A stretch of 64,000 nucleotides of DNA. Source: Nitrospira sp. UBA6493. Lineage in GTDB: Bacteria; Nitrospirota; Nitrospiria; Nitrospirales; Nitrospiraceae. The notes beneath the pieces were generated by a model. It searched no databases and had not been told where the DNA came from. It worked only from the letters and a program-made list of their open reading frames with translations. The DNA lies in NCBI GenBank assembly GCA_002435325.1, contig DJMJ01000014.1, positions 1 to 64,000 on the forward strand, in the 5' to 3' direction. Shown here one piece after another: positions 17,934 to 26,636 of this stretch (its first letter is position 1; the number at the start of each line of letters is the position of its first letter). Made by a program: the position numbers and the translations under genes.

Positions 17934-18335
17934 ATGACGCCCTCAGACCTCTGCCAATCGGTCGAACAATATCTCGCTGAACGGCATGCGCACCTGCCCC
18001 CCTCCAGCGATCACACGCCGGACGGACGCCGCTTCACCTGGTGCGGAGACCTGTTCGATTACTTGGTTGAGGGCGTCGCTGAACGGCTCGCCACAAGAGG
18101 CATTACCTTCAGCCAAACCTTTCCCGGCCCATTCCGCCTGCTCGACGAGGAACAACGGGCCGATGGTCAGCACGTCAGGCGGTTCTGGACGACTGCCTTG
18201 GAACACGGCTGCCCGATCGCAAAACTCTGCACTTCCTTTGTCCACCGGCATGATCGAGTGGTGCTGCCGGAACTTCCTCATGTCCAGGCCTATCCCCCCG
18301 ATCATCCGGATCCCGATACGGAGGAGCCTGCATGA
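17934..18335 (+). CDS. Unassigned small protein leading the exporter operon
   Basis: A 133-residue soluble protein starting MTPSDLCQSVEQYL; no signal peptide or membrane segment. Two blocks look ordered: a helical N-terminus (to about 60, with GDLFDYLVEGVAERL) and a second block with FRLLDEEQRADGQHVRRFW and KLCTSFVHRHDRVVLPEL. The tail is acidic and proline-rich. I do not recognise the family. Its stop overlaps the permease start (ATGA), so it is coupled to the exporter and may be a substrate-binding or accessory factor. If the sigma-54 promoter is used, the mRNA would have only a 3-nt leader; otherwise translation may begin further downstream. Confidence 0.6.
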   Translation: MTPSDLCQSVEQYLAERHAHLPPSSDHTPDGRRFTWCGDLFDYLVEGVAERLATRGITFSQTFPGPFRLLDEEQRADGQHVRRFWTTALEHGCPIAKLCTSFVHRHDRVVLPELPHVQAYPPDHPDPDTEEPA

Positions 18336-19462
18336 ACTACATCGCGCTCAAGATGCTCTTTGGCGATCGCGCCAAATACCTCATGCTGCTCTGCGGCCTC
18401 ACCTTCGCGATGATGCTCATCGTGCAACAAGGCTCTATTTTCTGGGGGCTCATGATCTGGTCCCAGTCAAGCGTCAGCAATCTCAACGTGCCGATCTGGG
18501 TAACCGACCCCGGCATCGCCCAGGTCGATGAGGTCAAACCCATTGCCGATACGGCGGTGGACCGAGTCCGGAGCGTGCCGGGCGTTGAGTGGGCCGTCCC
18601 GCTCTACAAGGGTCTGCTGCGTGCCCGGCTCTCCAACGGTGAGTATCACCAAATCACGCTGACCGGACTCGAGTCTTCGACGCTGATCGGCCGGCCGGCG
18701 GAAGTCCTGGAAGGCCGCATCGAGGATTTGCGGCAACCGGACGCGGTGGTGGTCGATCAATGGACCGTCGAACGGATGGGTGGTCCGGAAGTCATCAAGA
18801 TCGGCACCATCTTTGAATTGAACGATAAACTCGCCCGGGTCGTCGCGATCGCAAAAACGCAGAAGAGCTTCACCAACATTCCCGTCGTGTACACCACCTA
18901 TGAGCGGGCATTGCGCTATGTCCCGCGCGAACGACGCACCCTCTCCTACGTGCTCGCGAAGGCGAAGGACGGATTGCCGGCCGAGGAGGTCACCGCGAGA
19001 ATCCAGGCAGAAACCGGCCTCGGGGCCTTCACGTCCGAGCAATTCGGCTGGAAGACTGTTCGATGGGTGCTCAAGAACACGGGCATCGGCGTCAACTTCG
19101 GCACCACCATCCTGTTGGGCTTCATTGTCGGCATGGCCATCGCCAGCCAGACCTTCTATCTCTTCACAGTCGAGAACCTGCGCCAATTCGGCGCGCTGAA
19201 AGCCATGGGCACTTCGACCGCCACGCTCGCGCGAATGATCCTGCTCCAAGCCTACACGGTCGGACTCGCAGGATATGGACTCGGCGTGGGACTGGCCTCG
19301 CTGTTCGGCTACCTGGCGGCTCGCGGCGGCGGGCTGCCCTTCGTGGAAACCTGGCAGTTGCTCGTCCTCGTGCTCGCCGCGCTGCTGGCCATCTGCACCT
19401 TTTCCGCACTGATCAGCATTGTCAAACTCGCCCGGCTGGAGCCGGCCATTGTCTTCCGGTGA
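18332..19462 (+). CDS. DevC/FtsX-type ABC transporter permease
   Basis: A 376-residue inner-membrane protein. One N-terminal membrane segment (about 17-40) is followed by a large periplasmic domain (about 45-245) and a C-terminal FtsX-type block of three membrane segments (250-376, with FGTTILLGFIVGMAIASQTFYLF and ENLRQFGALKAMGTS). This topology and the ELGALKAMG-like turn are those of DevC/MacB-type permeases that drive a periplasmic fusion protein rather than move solute through the membrane themselves. The next genes are the matching ATPase, fusion protein and outer membrane factor. Start overlaps the preceding stop as ATGA. Confidence 0.85.
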   Translation: MNYIALKMLFGDRAKYLMLLCGLTFAMMLIVQQGSIFWGLMIWSQSSVSNLNVPIWVTDPGIAQVDEVKPIADTAVDRVRSVPGVEWAVPLYKGLLRARLSNGEYHQITLTGLESSTLIGRPAEVLEGRIEDLRQPDAVVVDQWTVERMGGPEVIKIGTIFELNDKLARVVAIAKTQKSFTNIPVVYTTYERALRYVPRERRTLSYVLAKAKDGLPAEEVTARIQAETGLGAFTSEQFGWKTVRWVLKNTGIGVNFGTTILLGFIVGMAIASQTFYLFTVENLRQFGALKAMGTSTATLARMILLQAYTVGLAGYGLGVGLASLFGYLAARGGGLPFVETWQLLVLVLAALLAICTFSALISIVKLARLEPAIVFR

Positions 19463-19467
19463 GCACG

Positions 19468-20187
19468 ATGACCACACCCACCCAACCGGCCGCTGTCCGC
19501 GCACGAGGCGTCGTGAAATCCTTCGGCCACGGCGACACCCAGGTGATGGTGCTCAAGGGCATCGACCTCGACATCTATCAAGGTGAAATGCTGCTGCTGG
19601 TGGGCGAATCGGGCGGAGGGAAAACGACCCTCCTCTCGGCCCTCGCCGGCATTCTCGACATCGACGAGGGACACATCGACGTGCTGGGTATCCCGCTCAG
19701 CGAGCTGCCGGCCAGACGCCGGACACAGTTCCGCGGGGAGACCATGGGATTCATCTACCAGCAATTCAACTTGCTTCAGGCTTTGACGGCAGCCGAAAAC
19801 GTGGCCGTGCCCCTGCTGATTCAAAACCTCGGTCGCCGGGAAGCCGTTCGTCGAGCTCGGCTCATGCTGGAACGCGTAGGGCTCGGCGACCGGACGGAAT
19901 TCCTCCCCAAAAATCTCTCCGGCGGCCAGCAACAGCGTATCGCCATCGCGCGGGCCCTGGTCAACGAGCCACGCCTCCTGATTTGCGATGAGCCCACTGC
20001 CGCGCTGGACGGCCCGAACGGACAAAAAATCATGGAGCTCATCAGGGAGGTCGGACGGTCGCCGGATCGCTGCGTCGTCGTGGTAACCCATGACAGCCGC
20101 ATCTTCAACTTCGGCGACCGGATCGCCCATCTGACCGATGGCCGGATCGACAGTATCGACTCGATTGCTCGCGAGGGAACCGCATGA
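19468..20187 (+). CDS. ABC transporter ATPase (DevA/LolD-like)
   Basis: A 239-residue ATPase with Walker A GESGGGKTT (about 46-54), Q-loop YQQFNLL, signature LSGGQQQRIAIARAL, Walker B LLICDEPTAALD and switch His in VVVTHD. The sequence class is that of DevA/LolD/MacB exporters. ATG 19468 is used here; an in-frame GTG at 19459 overlaps the permease stop as GTGA and adds three residues. It is the third gene of the sigma-54 operon and overlaps the next gene as ATGA. Confidence 0.85.
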   Translation: MTTPTQPAAVRARGVVKSFGHGDTQVMVLKGIDLDIYQGEMLLLVGESGGGKTTLLSALAGILDIDEGHIDVLGIPLSELPARRRTQFRGETMGFIYQQFNLLQALTAAENVAVPLLIQNLGRREAVRRARLMLERVGLGDRTEFLPKNLSGGQQQRIAIARALVNEPRLLICDEPTAALDGPNGQKIMELIREVGRSPDRCVVVVTHDSRIFNFGDRIAHLTDGRIDSIDSIAREGTA

Positions 20188-21176
20188 TTATTCTCAAGCG
20201 ACTGAGTATCTGGATGGCGCTGCTCGGGATGGGATTCACAATCTGGATCCTCCTCGGCGCGGCGAAGAAAGAGCCAATGCCGACGCCGGTCGCCGAGCCC
20301 CCGCGCGCGCCATACAGCCACAGCGTAGCCGCCTCAGGGATCATTGAAGCCGTGAACGAGAACGTGCGCATCGCGCCACCTGTGGCGGGATTGATCACGA
20401 AGATGTTTGTCACAGTCGGCGATCAGGTAACCGAGGGAGCCCCGCTCTTCCAGCTCGACGATCGCGATCTTCAGGCCCAATTGGTCAGCCGTGAGGCGGC
20501 AATTCCGCCGATCCAGGCGCAAATCTAGGAACAGCAGTATCGGATCGGCGATCTGGACACTCAACTCAAGCGACTCAAATCCGTGCACGATCAGCGCGCG
20601 GTCAGCGAAGACGAGATGAAACGCACCTGGTATGCGCTGGAGATGGCAAAACGAACCCTCGTCCGCTTCCAGGCCAATCTCCAGCAGGTGATCGCCCAGC
20701 GAGACGAAATCCAGATCCTGCTGGATCGCCTGCTCGTGAAAGCCCCGCGCGCCGGAACCATACTCCAAGTCAATATGCGGGCAGGGGAATATGCCACACT
20801 CGGCGCTACGGAGCCGCTCCTGCTCCTCGGCGATATGCAGCAACTGCAAGTGCGTGCCGACGTGGACGAAGTGAATGCGCCGCTTGTGGCCCCGCGCGCG
20901 ACCGCCGTGGCTTCGTTAAAGTCGCAGGGTGATACGCAGTTTCCGCTGTCCTTCGTTCGCATCGAACCCTACGTCGTCCCGAAAAAGTCGCTCACTGGCG
21001 ACAACAGCGAGCGGGTCGATACCCGGGTGCTGCAAATCATCTATCGATTTGAGCGGCCATCGTTCCCCGTCTATGCGGGCCAACAAGTCGATGTGTTCAT
21101 TCAGCGGGATGCAGCAACCCCTGAGGCTCCCGTCACGCGATCATCCATTCCGCCCCGTCCGGAGCGCACACCATGA
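20184..21176 (+). pseudogene. HlyD/DevB-type membrane fusion protein, split by an amber stop
   Basis: A single reading frame of 330 codons with one internal TAG at 20526-20528. The first part has a membrane anchor (about 8-26) and the first half of a biotinyl-lipoyl domain (VNENVRIAPPVAGLITKMFVTVGDQV). After the stop the same frame continues EQQYRIGDLDTQLKRL, the alpha-helical hairpin. It then gives the second lipoyl half (VKAPRAGTILQVNMRAGE) and the beta-barrel. Codon usage and similarity do not change across the stop, so a single substitution (for example CAG to TAG) explains it. An internal ATG at 20583 could start a C-terminal fragment lacking the anchor. Without read-through the pump would be non-functional. 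Confidence 0.8.
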
Positions 21177-22651
21177 GTGCACGCCTGTCCAGACTGATGC
21201 TCGTGGTGGCCTACCTGAGCATAACCGCCTGTGTCCAAGGCCGGAATTACGAACGTCCTGGCATCGACGTACCCGCAGGTTGGGCGCAGCAGCCTGCCCC
21301 AGCCGCGTCCCCTATCGCCGTAGATAAACAACCGGAGACGGATTGGTGGAAGGCCTTTCAGAATGACGAGCTGACCGGACTGATCGATCAGGCGATGCAG
21401 AAGAACCACGATGTGAAACGCGCTGTGGCCCCTGTGATCGAAGGGCGGGCCGCTATTCAGTCGGCAACAGCCGGGCTCTATCCTCAGATCAATCTGCAAA
21501 GCAGCTACAGCAACCTGGCCGTTTCTAAAAATACGCTGGCCGGTCTCGGCCTCGCAAGCGGACGACAGCCAGGTCCACAGGTGTTCGCCACGCCGGGCAG
21601 CACCTTCAACCTCTGGAATGGCGCCGTGGATCTTCGGTGGGAGTTGGATTTCTGGGGCCGCATCCGGCGCGGAGAAGAAGCGGCCTCAGCTGATGCGCAG
21701 GCGATCAAACAAGAGGCTCGCGCGATCGCCCTCTCGCTCATCGGCGATGTCGGGCAATCCTATTTCCGCATCCGGGAGGTGGATGAGCAACTGGAGATCG
21801 CCAAGCGAACGCTCGCCGTCCGGCAGGAGTATCTGGAGATTATCAACTCCCGCGTGGAAGCAGGTCTGGCTTCCGATCTCGACCGCGCAAGAACGGAGGT
21901 CCTGGTTGCAGAAGCCGCCAGCTTCATTCCCGATCTCGCTCGAGTCCGGGCACTGGAACTCCATCGCCTTGAAGTGCTCACAGGGTCGCCTCCCGGCTCG
22001 CTGAATCTGCCCGTCAAACCGCTGAGAAGCATAATCGTTCAGCCTGAAATTCCCGTCGGGCTCCCGTCTCAACTGCTGGAACGACGGCCGGATATTCTTC
22101 AATCGGAGGCCACGCTGATCGCCGCCAATGCGCGCATCGGACAAGCCCGCGCCTACTTTTTCCCCAGCCTTTCCATAACTGGACAGGGCGGCCTACAAAG
22201 CGCCGAGTTCGCCAATTGGTTTTCCAGCAACAGCTGGAACTACAGTATCGGCCCCTCAATCACCGTCCCAATCTTCATGGGAGGCACCAATATGGCGCGA
22301 TTAGATCAAGCCGAATCCCGCTATACCCAAATGCTGGAAAGCTATCAGCAAACCATCCTCCAAGCCTTCCGCGAAGTCGCCGACCTGCTTGTCTCGTTGA
22401 ACGCCAGAGCCGAACAACTAGGCAGGCAGCGGGAACAGCTGGCCGCCGCCCACACCGCCGTCACTCTGGCTACTGTCCGCTATCACCAGGGGCTCGTCAA
22501 TTATTTGGATGTGCTCGACGCGCAACGAACGATGCTTGCCGCCGAAACCCAGATCGTCCTGACCGAACGTGCGCGCTTGACCGATATGGTGAGTCTTTTC
22601 AAAGCCTTGGGCGGCGGATGGAATTCGCTCGCTCAACATGACCCGGCGTAA
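21173..22651 (+). CDS. NodT-family outer membrane efflux lipoprotein
   Basis: A 492-residue TolC-like channel. The signal peptide ends in a lipobox at about residue 20 (LSITAC), followed by VQGRNYERPG, typical of the NodT family. Two repeats of the outer membrane factor fold follow: the first with PQINLQSSYSN and WELDFWGRIRRGEEAA, the second with LLERRPDILQSEATLIAANARIGQARAYFFPSLSITG. It completes a tripartite exporter with the ABC genes before it and is coupled to the fusion-protein gene by ATGA. No terminator is visible in the 97 nt after it. Confidence 0.9.
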   Translation: MSARLSRLMLVVAYLSITACVQGRNYERPGIDVPAGWAQQPAPAASPIAVDKQPETDWWKAFQNDELTGLIDQAMQKNHDVKRAVAPVIEGRAAIQSATAGLYPQINLQSSYSNLAVSKNTLAGLGLASGRQPGPQVFATPGSTFNLWNGAVDLRWELDFWGRIRRGEEAASADAQAIKQEARAIALSLIGDVGQSYFRIREVDEQLEIAKRTLAVRQEYLEIINSRVEAGLASDLDRARTEVLVAEAASFIPDLARVRALELHRLEVLTGSPPGSLNLPVKPLRSIIVQPEIPVGLPSQLLERRPDILQSEATLIAANARIGQARAYFFPSLSITGQGGLQSAEFANWFSSNSWNYSIGPSITVPIFMGGTNMARLDQAESRYTQMLESYQQTILQAFREVADLLVSLNARAEQLGRQREQLAAAHTAVTLATVRYHQGLVNYLDVLDAQRTMLAAETQIVLTERARLTDMVSLFKALGGGWNSLAQHDPA

Positions 22652-22748
22652 TCCTGGCAATACCTCTCCCGCCTTGCGCTAATACAATATTTTCTCACAA
22701 CTTTATAATGCTCTCTTTATGATGACGTAAACCTGAATGGAGGGGCTT

Positions 22749-23243
22749 ATGGCCGAAGCCCACTTGCCACCTACATCACCCACGATTCTCGTCGTCGATG
22801 ACGACGCATCGATGGTGTCTCTTTGTCGCTTGTTTTTGGAACAGGCGGGATTCACCGTCCTGGGAGCGGCTGGGAGCCGGGACGCGCTCAAAATCTGCAC
22901 AACGCATCAAGACCCGATCGACCTCTTGCTCACGGATTTATTTCTCCCGCCCCCAGATTTTGAAATGGCTTCAAGCTCAAGTGAGTTCCCTCATGTCAAT
23001 GGAAACGTGCTGGCCGCCAAAACGGCCACGATTCGGAAGGGGCTGAGGATTGTCCTGATGTCCGCGGTCTCGGAAGAAGAACTCTCTAAACACGGGATTA
23101 AGCACGGCGTGCTGCCGTTCATTCGCAAACCGCTGAAGAAGGACTTTCTTGTCCAAGTCGTGACCGATACCCTCAAAAATCCCCCGCCATCCCTTACCGC
23201 CAATTCAGTCAACGCCTCCGGTGACGTCGACTGGTTCGATTGA
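22749..23243 (+). CDS. Stand-alone response regulator receiver protein
   Basis: A 164-residue single REC domain. Start at 22749 because GGAGGGG lies 5 nt upstream. Acidic pocket DDD follows ILVV (about 17-19), the phospho-acceptor Asp is in LLLTDLFLPP, the Ser/Thr switch in VLMSA, and Lys in FIRKPLKKD. An insert of about 35 residues between the acceptor Asp and the next strand (PPDFEMASSSSEFPHVNGNVL) is unusual. There is no output domain. A perfect TATAAT at 22704-22709 could be its -10 box, though no good -35 box fits. Confidence 0.8.
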   Translation: MAEAHLPPTSPTILVVDDDASMVSLCRLFLEQAGFTVLGAAGSRDALKICTTHQDPIDLLLTDLFLPPPDFEMASSSSEFPHVNGNVLAAKTATIRKGLRIVLMSAVSEEELSKHGIKHGVLPFIRKPLKKDFLVQVVTDTLKNPPPSLTANSVNASGDVDWFD

Positions 23244-23313
23244 TCCTACTCGGCACAGTCCCTTCTGACCTCTTTACCTTGGGACGTCAGAATAAATCCT
23301 GGACAAGATCCGG

Positions 23314-24039
23314 CTAGGGATGCTCGGTCATAAACCATCCAGCAATGGACAAACGCCGGTGCTGGCCAGCCGTTTGGTCCACGCGGCAGACGCGGTGAAA
23401 CCGGGGAACCGTAAACATGACCAACGAGCCTGGGCGCGGCTCGATGCAATGGGTGACCTCAAGCGCCGGCTTCTCAGCCGTATGTGCCGGACGCTTCGCA
23501 TAGACAATCAGCTCCCCACCCCAATCCGATTGCCACTCCTCATGGAAATAACTGACAACCGCAATGCGGCGCTGCGGAGGCCGTCGTCCACTCATAGGCT
23601 GCCCCTGGTCGGTGTCGTCGTGTGTCAGCAGGCAATCGCCGGCGGAGTACGAATAGTAACTGAACCCCATGTGGCGCCCGATGATATTCGGAAACGATTC
23701 CATGTGCTGCTGGATACAGGGCAACTGCAGCCGCGAGAGAAACCGCTGCCCTTGGGTTGGACCGATCTCCGCCTTTGCCCAGTTGCCTGAGTCGGGAAAG
23801 TCTTCCCGCACTTTCGGAAGGTCCGACAGGCTCTTCCAGGCCGCTTGATTCATCGCTTCGCGAAAGAACTGGCGTTCCTCCGCAGACCAGAAGTTTTCAA
23901 CCACAAGCACCGGATTGGTACGAAACGAAAACGATGGCAGGTCTGCCAGCGCCACGGATGACGATTGTACGATTCCCTGAGGACTCACCAGCTCGCTCCC
24001 TTCGTCAAACCGGCCATCCGAACGCTGCTCTCTTACCAC
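23314..24039 (-). CDS. 2OG-Fe(II) oxygenase, prolyl-4-hydroxylase superfamily
   Basis: A 241-residue protein, GTG start at 24039 (start uncertain, weak ribosome site). The double-stranded beta-helix core has iron ligands H-x-D in LLTHDDTDQ and a distal His in PRFHRVCRV, and the 2-oxoglutarate-binding Arg in RRLSIAGWF. VVSYFHEEWQSDWGGEL is the typical strand between them. Relatives hydroxylate proline or other side chains, sometimes on peptides or ribosomal proteins. The substrate here is unknown. It converges on the response-regulator gene and lies upstream of the RRM gene on the same strand, separated from it by a terminator downstream of the RRM gene. Confidence 0.75.
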   Translation of the reverse strand: MVREQRSDGRFDEGSELVSPQGIVQSSSVALADLPSFSFRTNPVLVVENFWSAEERQFFREAMNQAAWKSLSDLPKVREDFPDSGNWAKAEIGPTQGQRFLSRLQLPCIQQHMESFPNIIGRHMGFSYYSYSAGDCLLTHDDTDQGQPMSGRRPPQRRIAVVSYFHEEWQSDWGGELIVYAKRPAHTAEKPALEVTHCIEPRPGSLVMFTVPRFHRVCRVDQTAGQHRRLSIAGWFMTEHP

Positions 24040-24082
24040 CCTTACAATTCAAATGACAAGATGCGCCTGGATTGGAAAAACA

Positions 24083-24116
24083 GAAGGGGCTGCTACCGTG
24101 AGATAGCAACCCCTTC
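24083..24116 (-). terminator. Terminator of the RRM gene
   Basis: GAAGGGG (24083-24089) pairs with CCCCTTC (24110-24116), and TGCTA with TAGCA inside, with one C-A mismatch and an 8-nt loop. On the minus strand it is followed by TGTTTTTCC. It lies about 20 nt beyond the stop at 24139. Confidence 0.75.
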
Positions 24117-24138
24117 CAGGCTCACCGTATCGTTGGGA

Positions 24139-24480
24139 TTACCAGCGATCGCGCTTTCCGCCCCCTCCGCTGCGGCCCCCGCCGCCGCCAAATCCGCCAC
24201 GTCCACCACCGCCGCCGCCACCAGTGCGGGGCTCTTGCGGACGCGCTTCATTGACGGTCAAGGTCCGGCCGCCGAAATCGGTGCCGTTCAACGCCGTAAT
24301 CGCCGCTTGGGCTTCTGAATCAGAGGCCATCTCCACGAAGCCGAAGCCCCGTGATTGACCCGTGAACTTGTCTGTAATGACACGGGCGGATTCCACCGCG
24401 CCATGCGCCGCAAACAGTTCACTCAATTGCTGCTCGGTCGCCGCATACGGCAACCCACCGACATAGATCTTCGAACCCAT
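24139..24480 (-). CDS. Glycine-rich RNA-binding protein, single RRM
   Basis: A 113-residue protein started at 24480 because AAAGGAGG sits 6 nt upstream and the RRM begins at residue 4. RNP2 is KIYVGGLP and RNP1 is SRGFGFVEM. The last ~30 residues are Gly/Arg-rich, ending KRDRW. Bacterial members act as RNA chaperones, often induced by cold. The leader of about 190 nt back to the hybrid-kinase stop is long enough for post-transcriptional control, but no cold-shock box can be claimed. A terminator follows. Confidence 0.9.
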   Translation of the reverse strand: MGSKIYVGGLPYAATEQQLSELFAAHGAVESARVITDKFTGQSRGFGFVEMASDSEAQAAITALNGTDFGGRTLTVNEARPQEPRTGGGGGGGRGGFGGGGGRSGGGGKRDRW

Positions 24481-24671
24481 GTGGGTTCCTCCTTTAAAAG
24501 ATTGACATTGTCTTGAACTCGAGTGACGGAGGAAGGAGCGGGCCGAAGACGCGAACAATGCGGCGACTAAGGTCTGACTTCCGACGAAATTCCCGGTTAA
24601 GGCAACATCGTTGCGGGCCTGCTATACCTGAACGATTCACCGTGAGACCCGTACGGTAAAGTTATTTCACC

Positions 24672-26576
24672 CTACCACACACCTGTCCCAATAGCAAATA
24701 ATGCGGCCAACTGGGCCTGACTACCTAGGGCCCACTTGACCGCCAGCAACAACGCCTCCGACGAAAACGGCTTGGGAACAAACCTCGTCGCCCTCCCCAT
24801 GATACCCTGGCGCAGCAACTCATCCTGGTTATGTCCGGACATGAACACCACCGAAAGATTGGGCCGGATCGTCTTCATCCGATCTGCCAATTCATGCCCC
24901 TTTATTTCCGGCATCATTACATCTGTCAGCAGCAGATGGATCGGCCCGGGAAAGGCCGCCGCCTGCCGAAGCGCATCTGGCCCACTCTCGGCTTCCAGCA
25001 CCTGATAGCCCTGTATCTTCAGCATGTGTGCCGCAATATCACGCACCATGGCCTCGTCTTCGACCAGCAACACCGTCGGCACCTGCTGCCCTGCCGGCTG
25101 CGGCGCGGGCTCTGCTGCGGTGGTCGCCGCCACTCTGGGAAACGTGATTGTGAACGCCGTGCCGCGGCCACGGGCGCTCTCCACCTCGATCGTACCGCCA
25201 TGCTGCGAAACGATGCCGTACGTAATCGAGAGCCCCAAGCCCGTGCCTTTTCCTTGTTCCTTCGTGGTAAAGAAGGGGTCAAAGAGGCAGGCCCGCACAT
25301 CGTCGGAAAATCCGTGGCCGGTATCCCGAACCACCAGCTTCACCCTCGGTTCATCCCCCGGGACCGGCATCGTTTCGATGGTCAATACCCCACCCTCTGG
25401 CATAGCGTCGCGGGCGTTGGTCGCCAGATTCAACAGCACTTGATCGAGCTGCCCGGCATCAGCCTTGATCGATCCGGCGTCGGGGGCCAGCGTCAGCACC
25501 AGCCGGATCCGCTCCCCGAGCAAACGCTCAAGTATGTCGGCAAACTTCTGCACCTGGCTGTTCACCTCCAACACCTCCGGCTGCACCACCTGCTTCCGGC
25601 TGAAGGTTAAGAGTTGTTTGGTCAGCTTGGCGGCACGTTCACCGGCGCCTCGGATCGTTTCCAGCCTGGGACGGACCGGATTCCACGGCTCCAATTGCCC
25701 CAGGACCAGTTCCGCGTTGCCGTTGATACCCGTCAGCAGATTGTTGAAGTCGTGCGCGATGCCGCCAACGAGCCGCCCAAGCGCCTCCATTTTCTGCGCC
25801 TGGCGAAGTTGCGCCTCCAGCTGTTTGCGCTCCGTAATATCCTGCGCGATTGCCACGTACGACGTCGGTGCTTCTCCTGGCGCCCACAGGGGCGAGACCG
25901 TCACTTCCACCCACACCGTCCGCCCATCCGGCCTGACACACCGCTTCTCCAGCGTATATTCTCTGACACGGCCATCCAGCAACGAGGCCATGCGCTGCTG
26001 CTCGGCCTGCGCGGCATCAGGATCGGTCTCCAATCGAATATCGTCCAGGCTCAAGGCATCGGGCGCATACCCGAAGATGTCGCGGTACCGCTGGTTAACC
26101 CGGCCAAACAAGCCCGTCCGACTGTCGATCTCCGCCACCCCCACGGCCGCCTGGTCGAACAGCGCCCGCAAGCGGCGCTCGCTCTCGCGCACGAGTCGCT
26201 CCATCGCATGCCGGTGCAGCGCCATCTCGATCGTCGCCCGCACCTCCGATTCGTTAAACGGCTTCAGCAAATACCCATAGGGCGAGGTCTTGGCCGCGCG
26301 CTGGATCACCTCGGAGTCCGAATAGGCCGTTAAAAAAACCACCGGCACATCCGTCATGGTCTGCAACTGGCCTGCGGTCTCGATGCCGCTCAACGCACCG
26401 GCCAGATTGATGTCCATAAGAATGAGATCGGGACGGAACTCCCCAATCCGGCTGATCGCCTCTTCGCCACGCGCGACGAGGCCGCAGACGGTATAGTAAT
26501 GGCGCTCCAGGCGGTCCGCCAATTCCATCGCTATCAACGTTTCGTCTTCGACGATCAACACACGCCGTTTATCCAC
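24672..26576 (-). CDS. Hybrid sensor kinase: REC-PAS-HisKA-HATPase-REC
   Basis: A 634-residue cytoplasmic protein without membrane segments. An N-terminal receiver (1-120; DE after VLIVE, Asp in LILMDINLAG, Lys in LLKPF) is followed by a PAS domain (about 130-255) ending AIAQDITERK. HisKA has the acceptor His in VGGIAHDFNNLL, and the ATPase domain has NLATNARDAM, DTGHGFSDD and GKGTGLGLS. The C-terminal receiver (about 515-630) has Asp in LLLTDVMMPE. The N-terminal receiver suggests it is itself driven by another kinase, possibly the decayed kinase immediately upstream. An 11-C run precedes its start by about 37 bp. Confidence 0.9.
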   Translation of the reverse strand: MDKRRVLIVEDETLIAMELADRLERHYYTVCGLVARGEEAISRIGEFRPDLILMDINLAGALSGIETAGQLQTMTDVPVVFLTAYSDSEVIQRAAKTSPYGYLLKPFNESEVRATIEMALHRHAMERLVRESERRLRALFDQAAVGVAEIDSRTGLFGRVNQRYRDIFGYAPDALSLDDIRLETDPDAAQAEQQRMASLLDGRVREYTLEKRCVRPDGRTVWVEVTVSPLWAPGEAPTSYVAIAQDITERKQLEAQLRQAQKMEALGRLVGGIAHDFNNLLTGINGNAELVLGQLEPWNPVRPRLETIRGAGERAAKLTKQLLTFSRKQVVQPEVLEVNSQVQKFADILERLLGERIRLVLTLAPDAGSIKADAGQLDQVLLNLATNARDAMPEGGVLTIETMPVPGDEPRVKLVVRDTGHGFSDDVRACLFDPFFTTKEQGKGTGLGLSITYGIVSQHGGTIEVESARGRGTAFTITFPRVAATTAAEPAPQPAGQQVPTVLLVEDEAMVRDIAAHMLKIQGYQVLEAESGPDALRQAAAFPGPIHLLLTDVMMPEIKGHELADRMKTIRPNLSVVFMSGHNQDELLRQGIMGRATRFVPKPFSSEALLLAVKWALGSQAQLAALFAIGTGVW

Positions 26577-26612
26577 TGTGCGACTCCTTCTCTTTCAAGA
26601 CAGCCCTTATCA

Positions 26613-26623
26613 CCCCCCCCCCC
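26613..26623. repeat. Run of 11 C upstream of the hybrid kinase
   Basis: A poly-C tract (poly-G on the kinase strand), 37-47 bp upstream of the hybrid-kinase ATG, in the 60-bp gap after the decayed kinase. Such runs slip during replication and are error-prone in sequencing. Confidence 0.6.
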
Positions 26624-26636
26624 GCGACGCTTCTCC

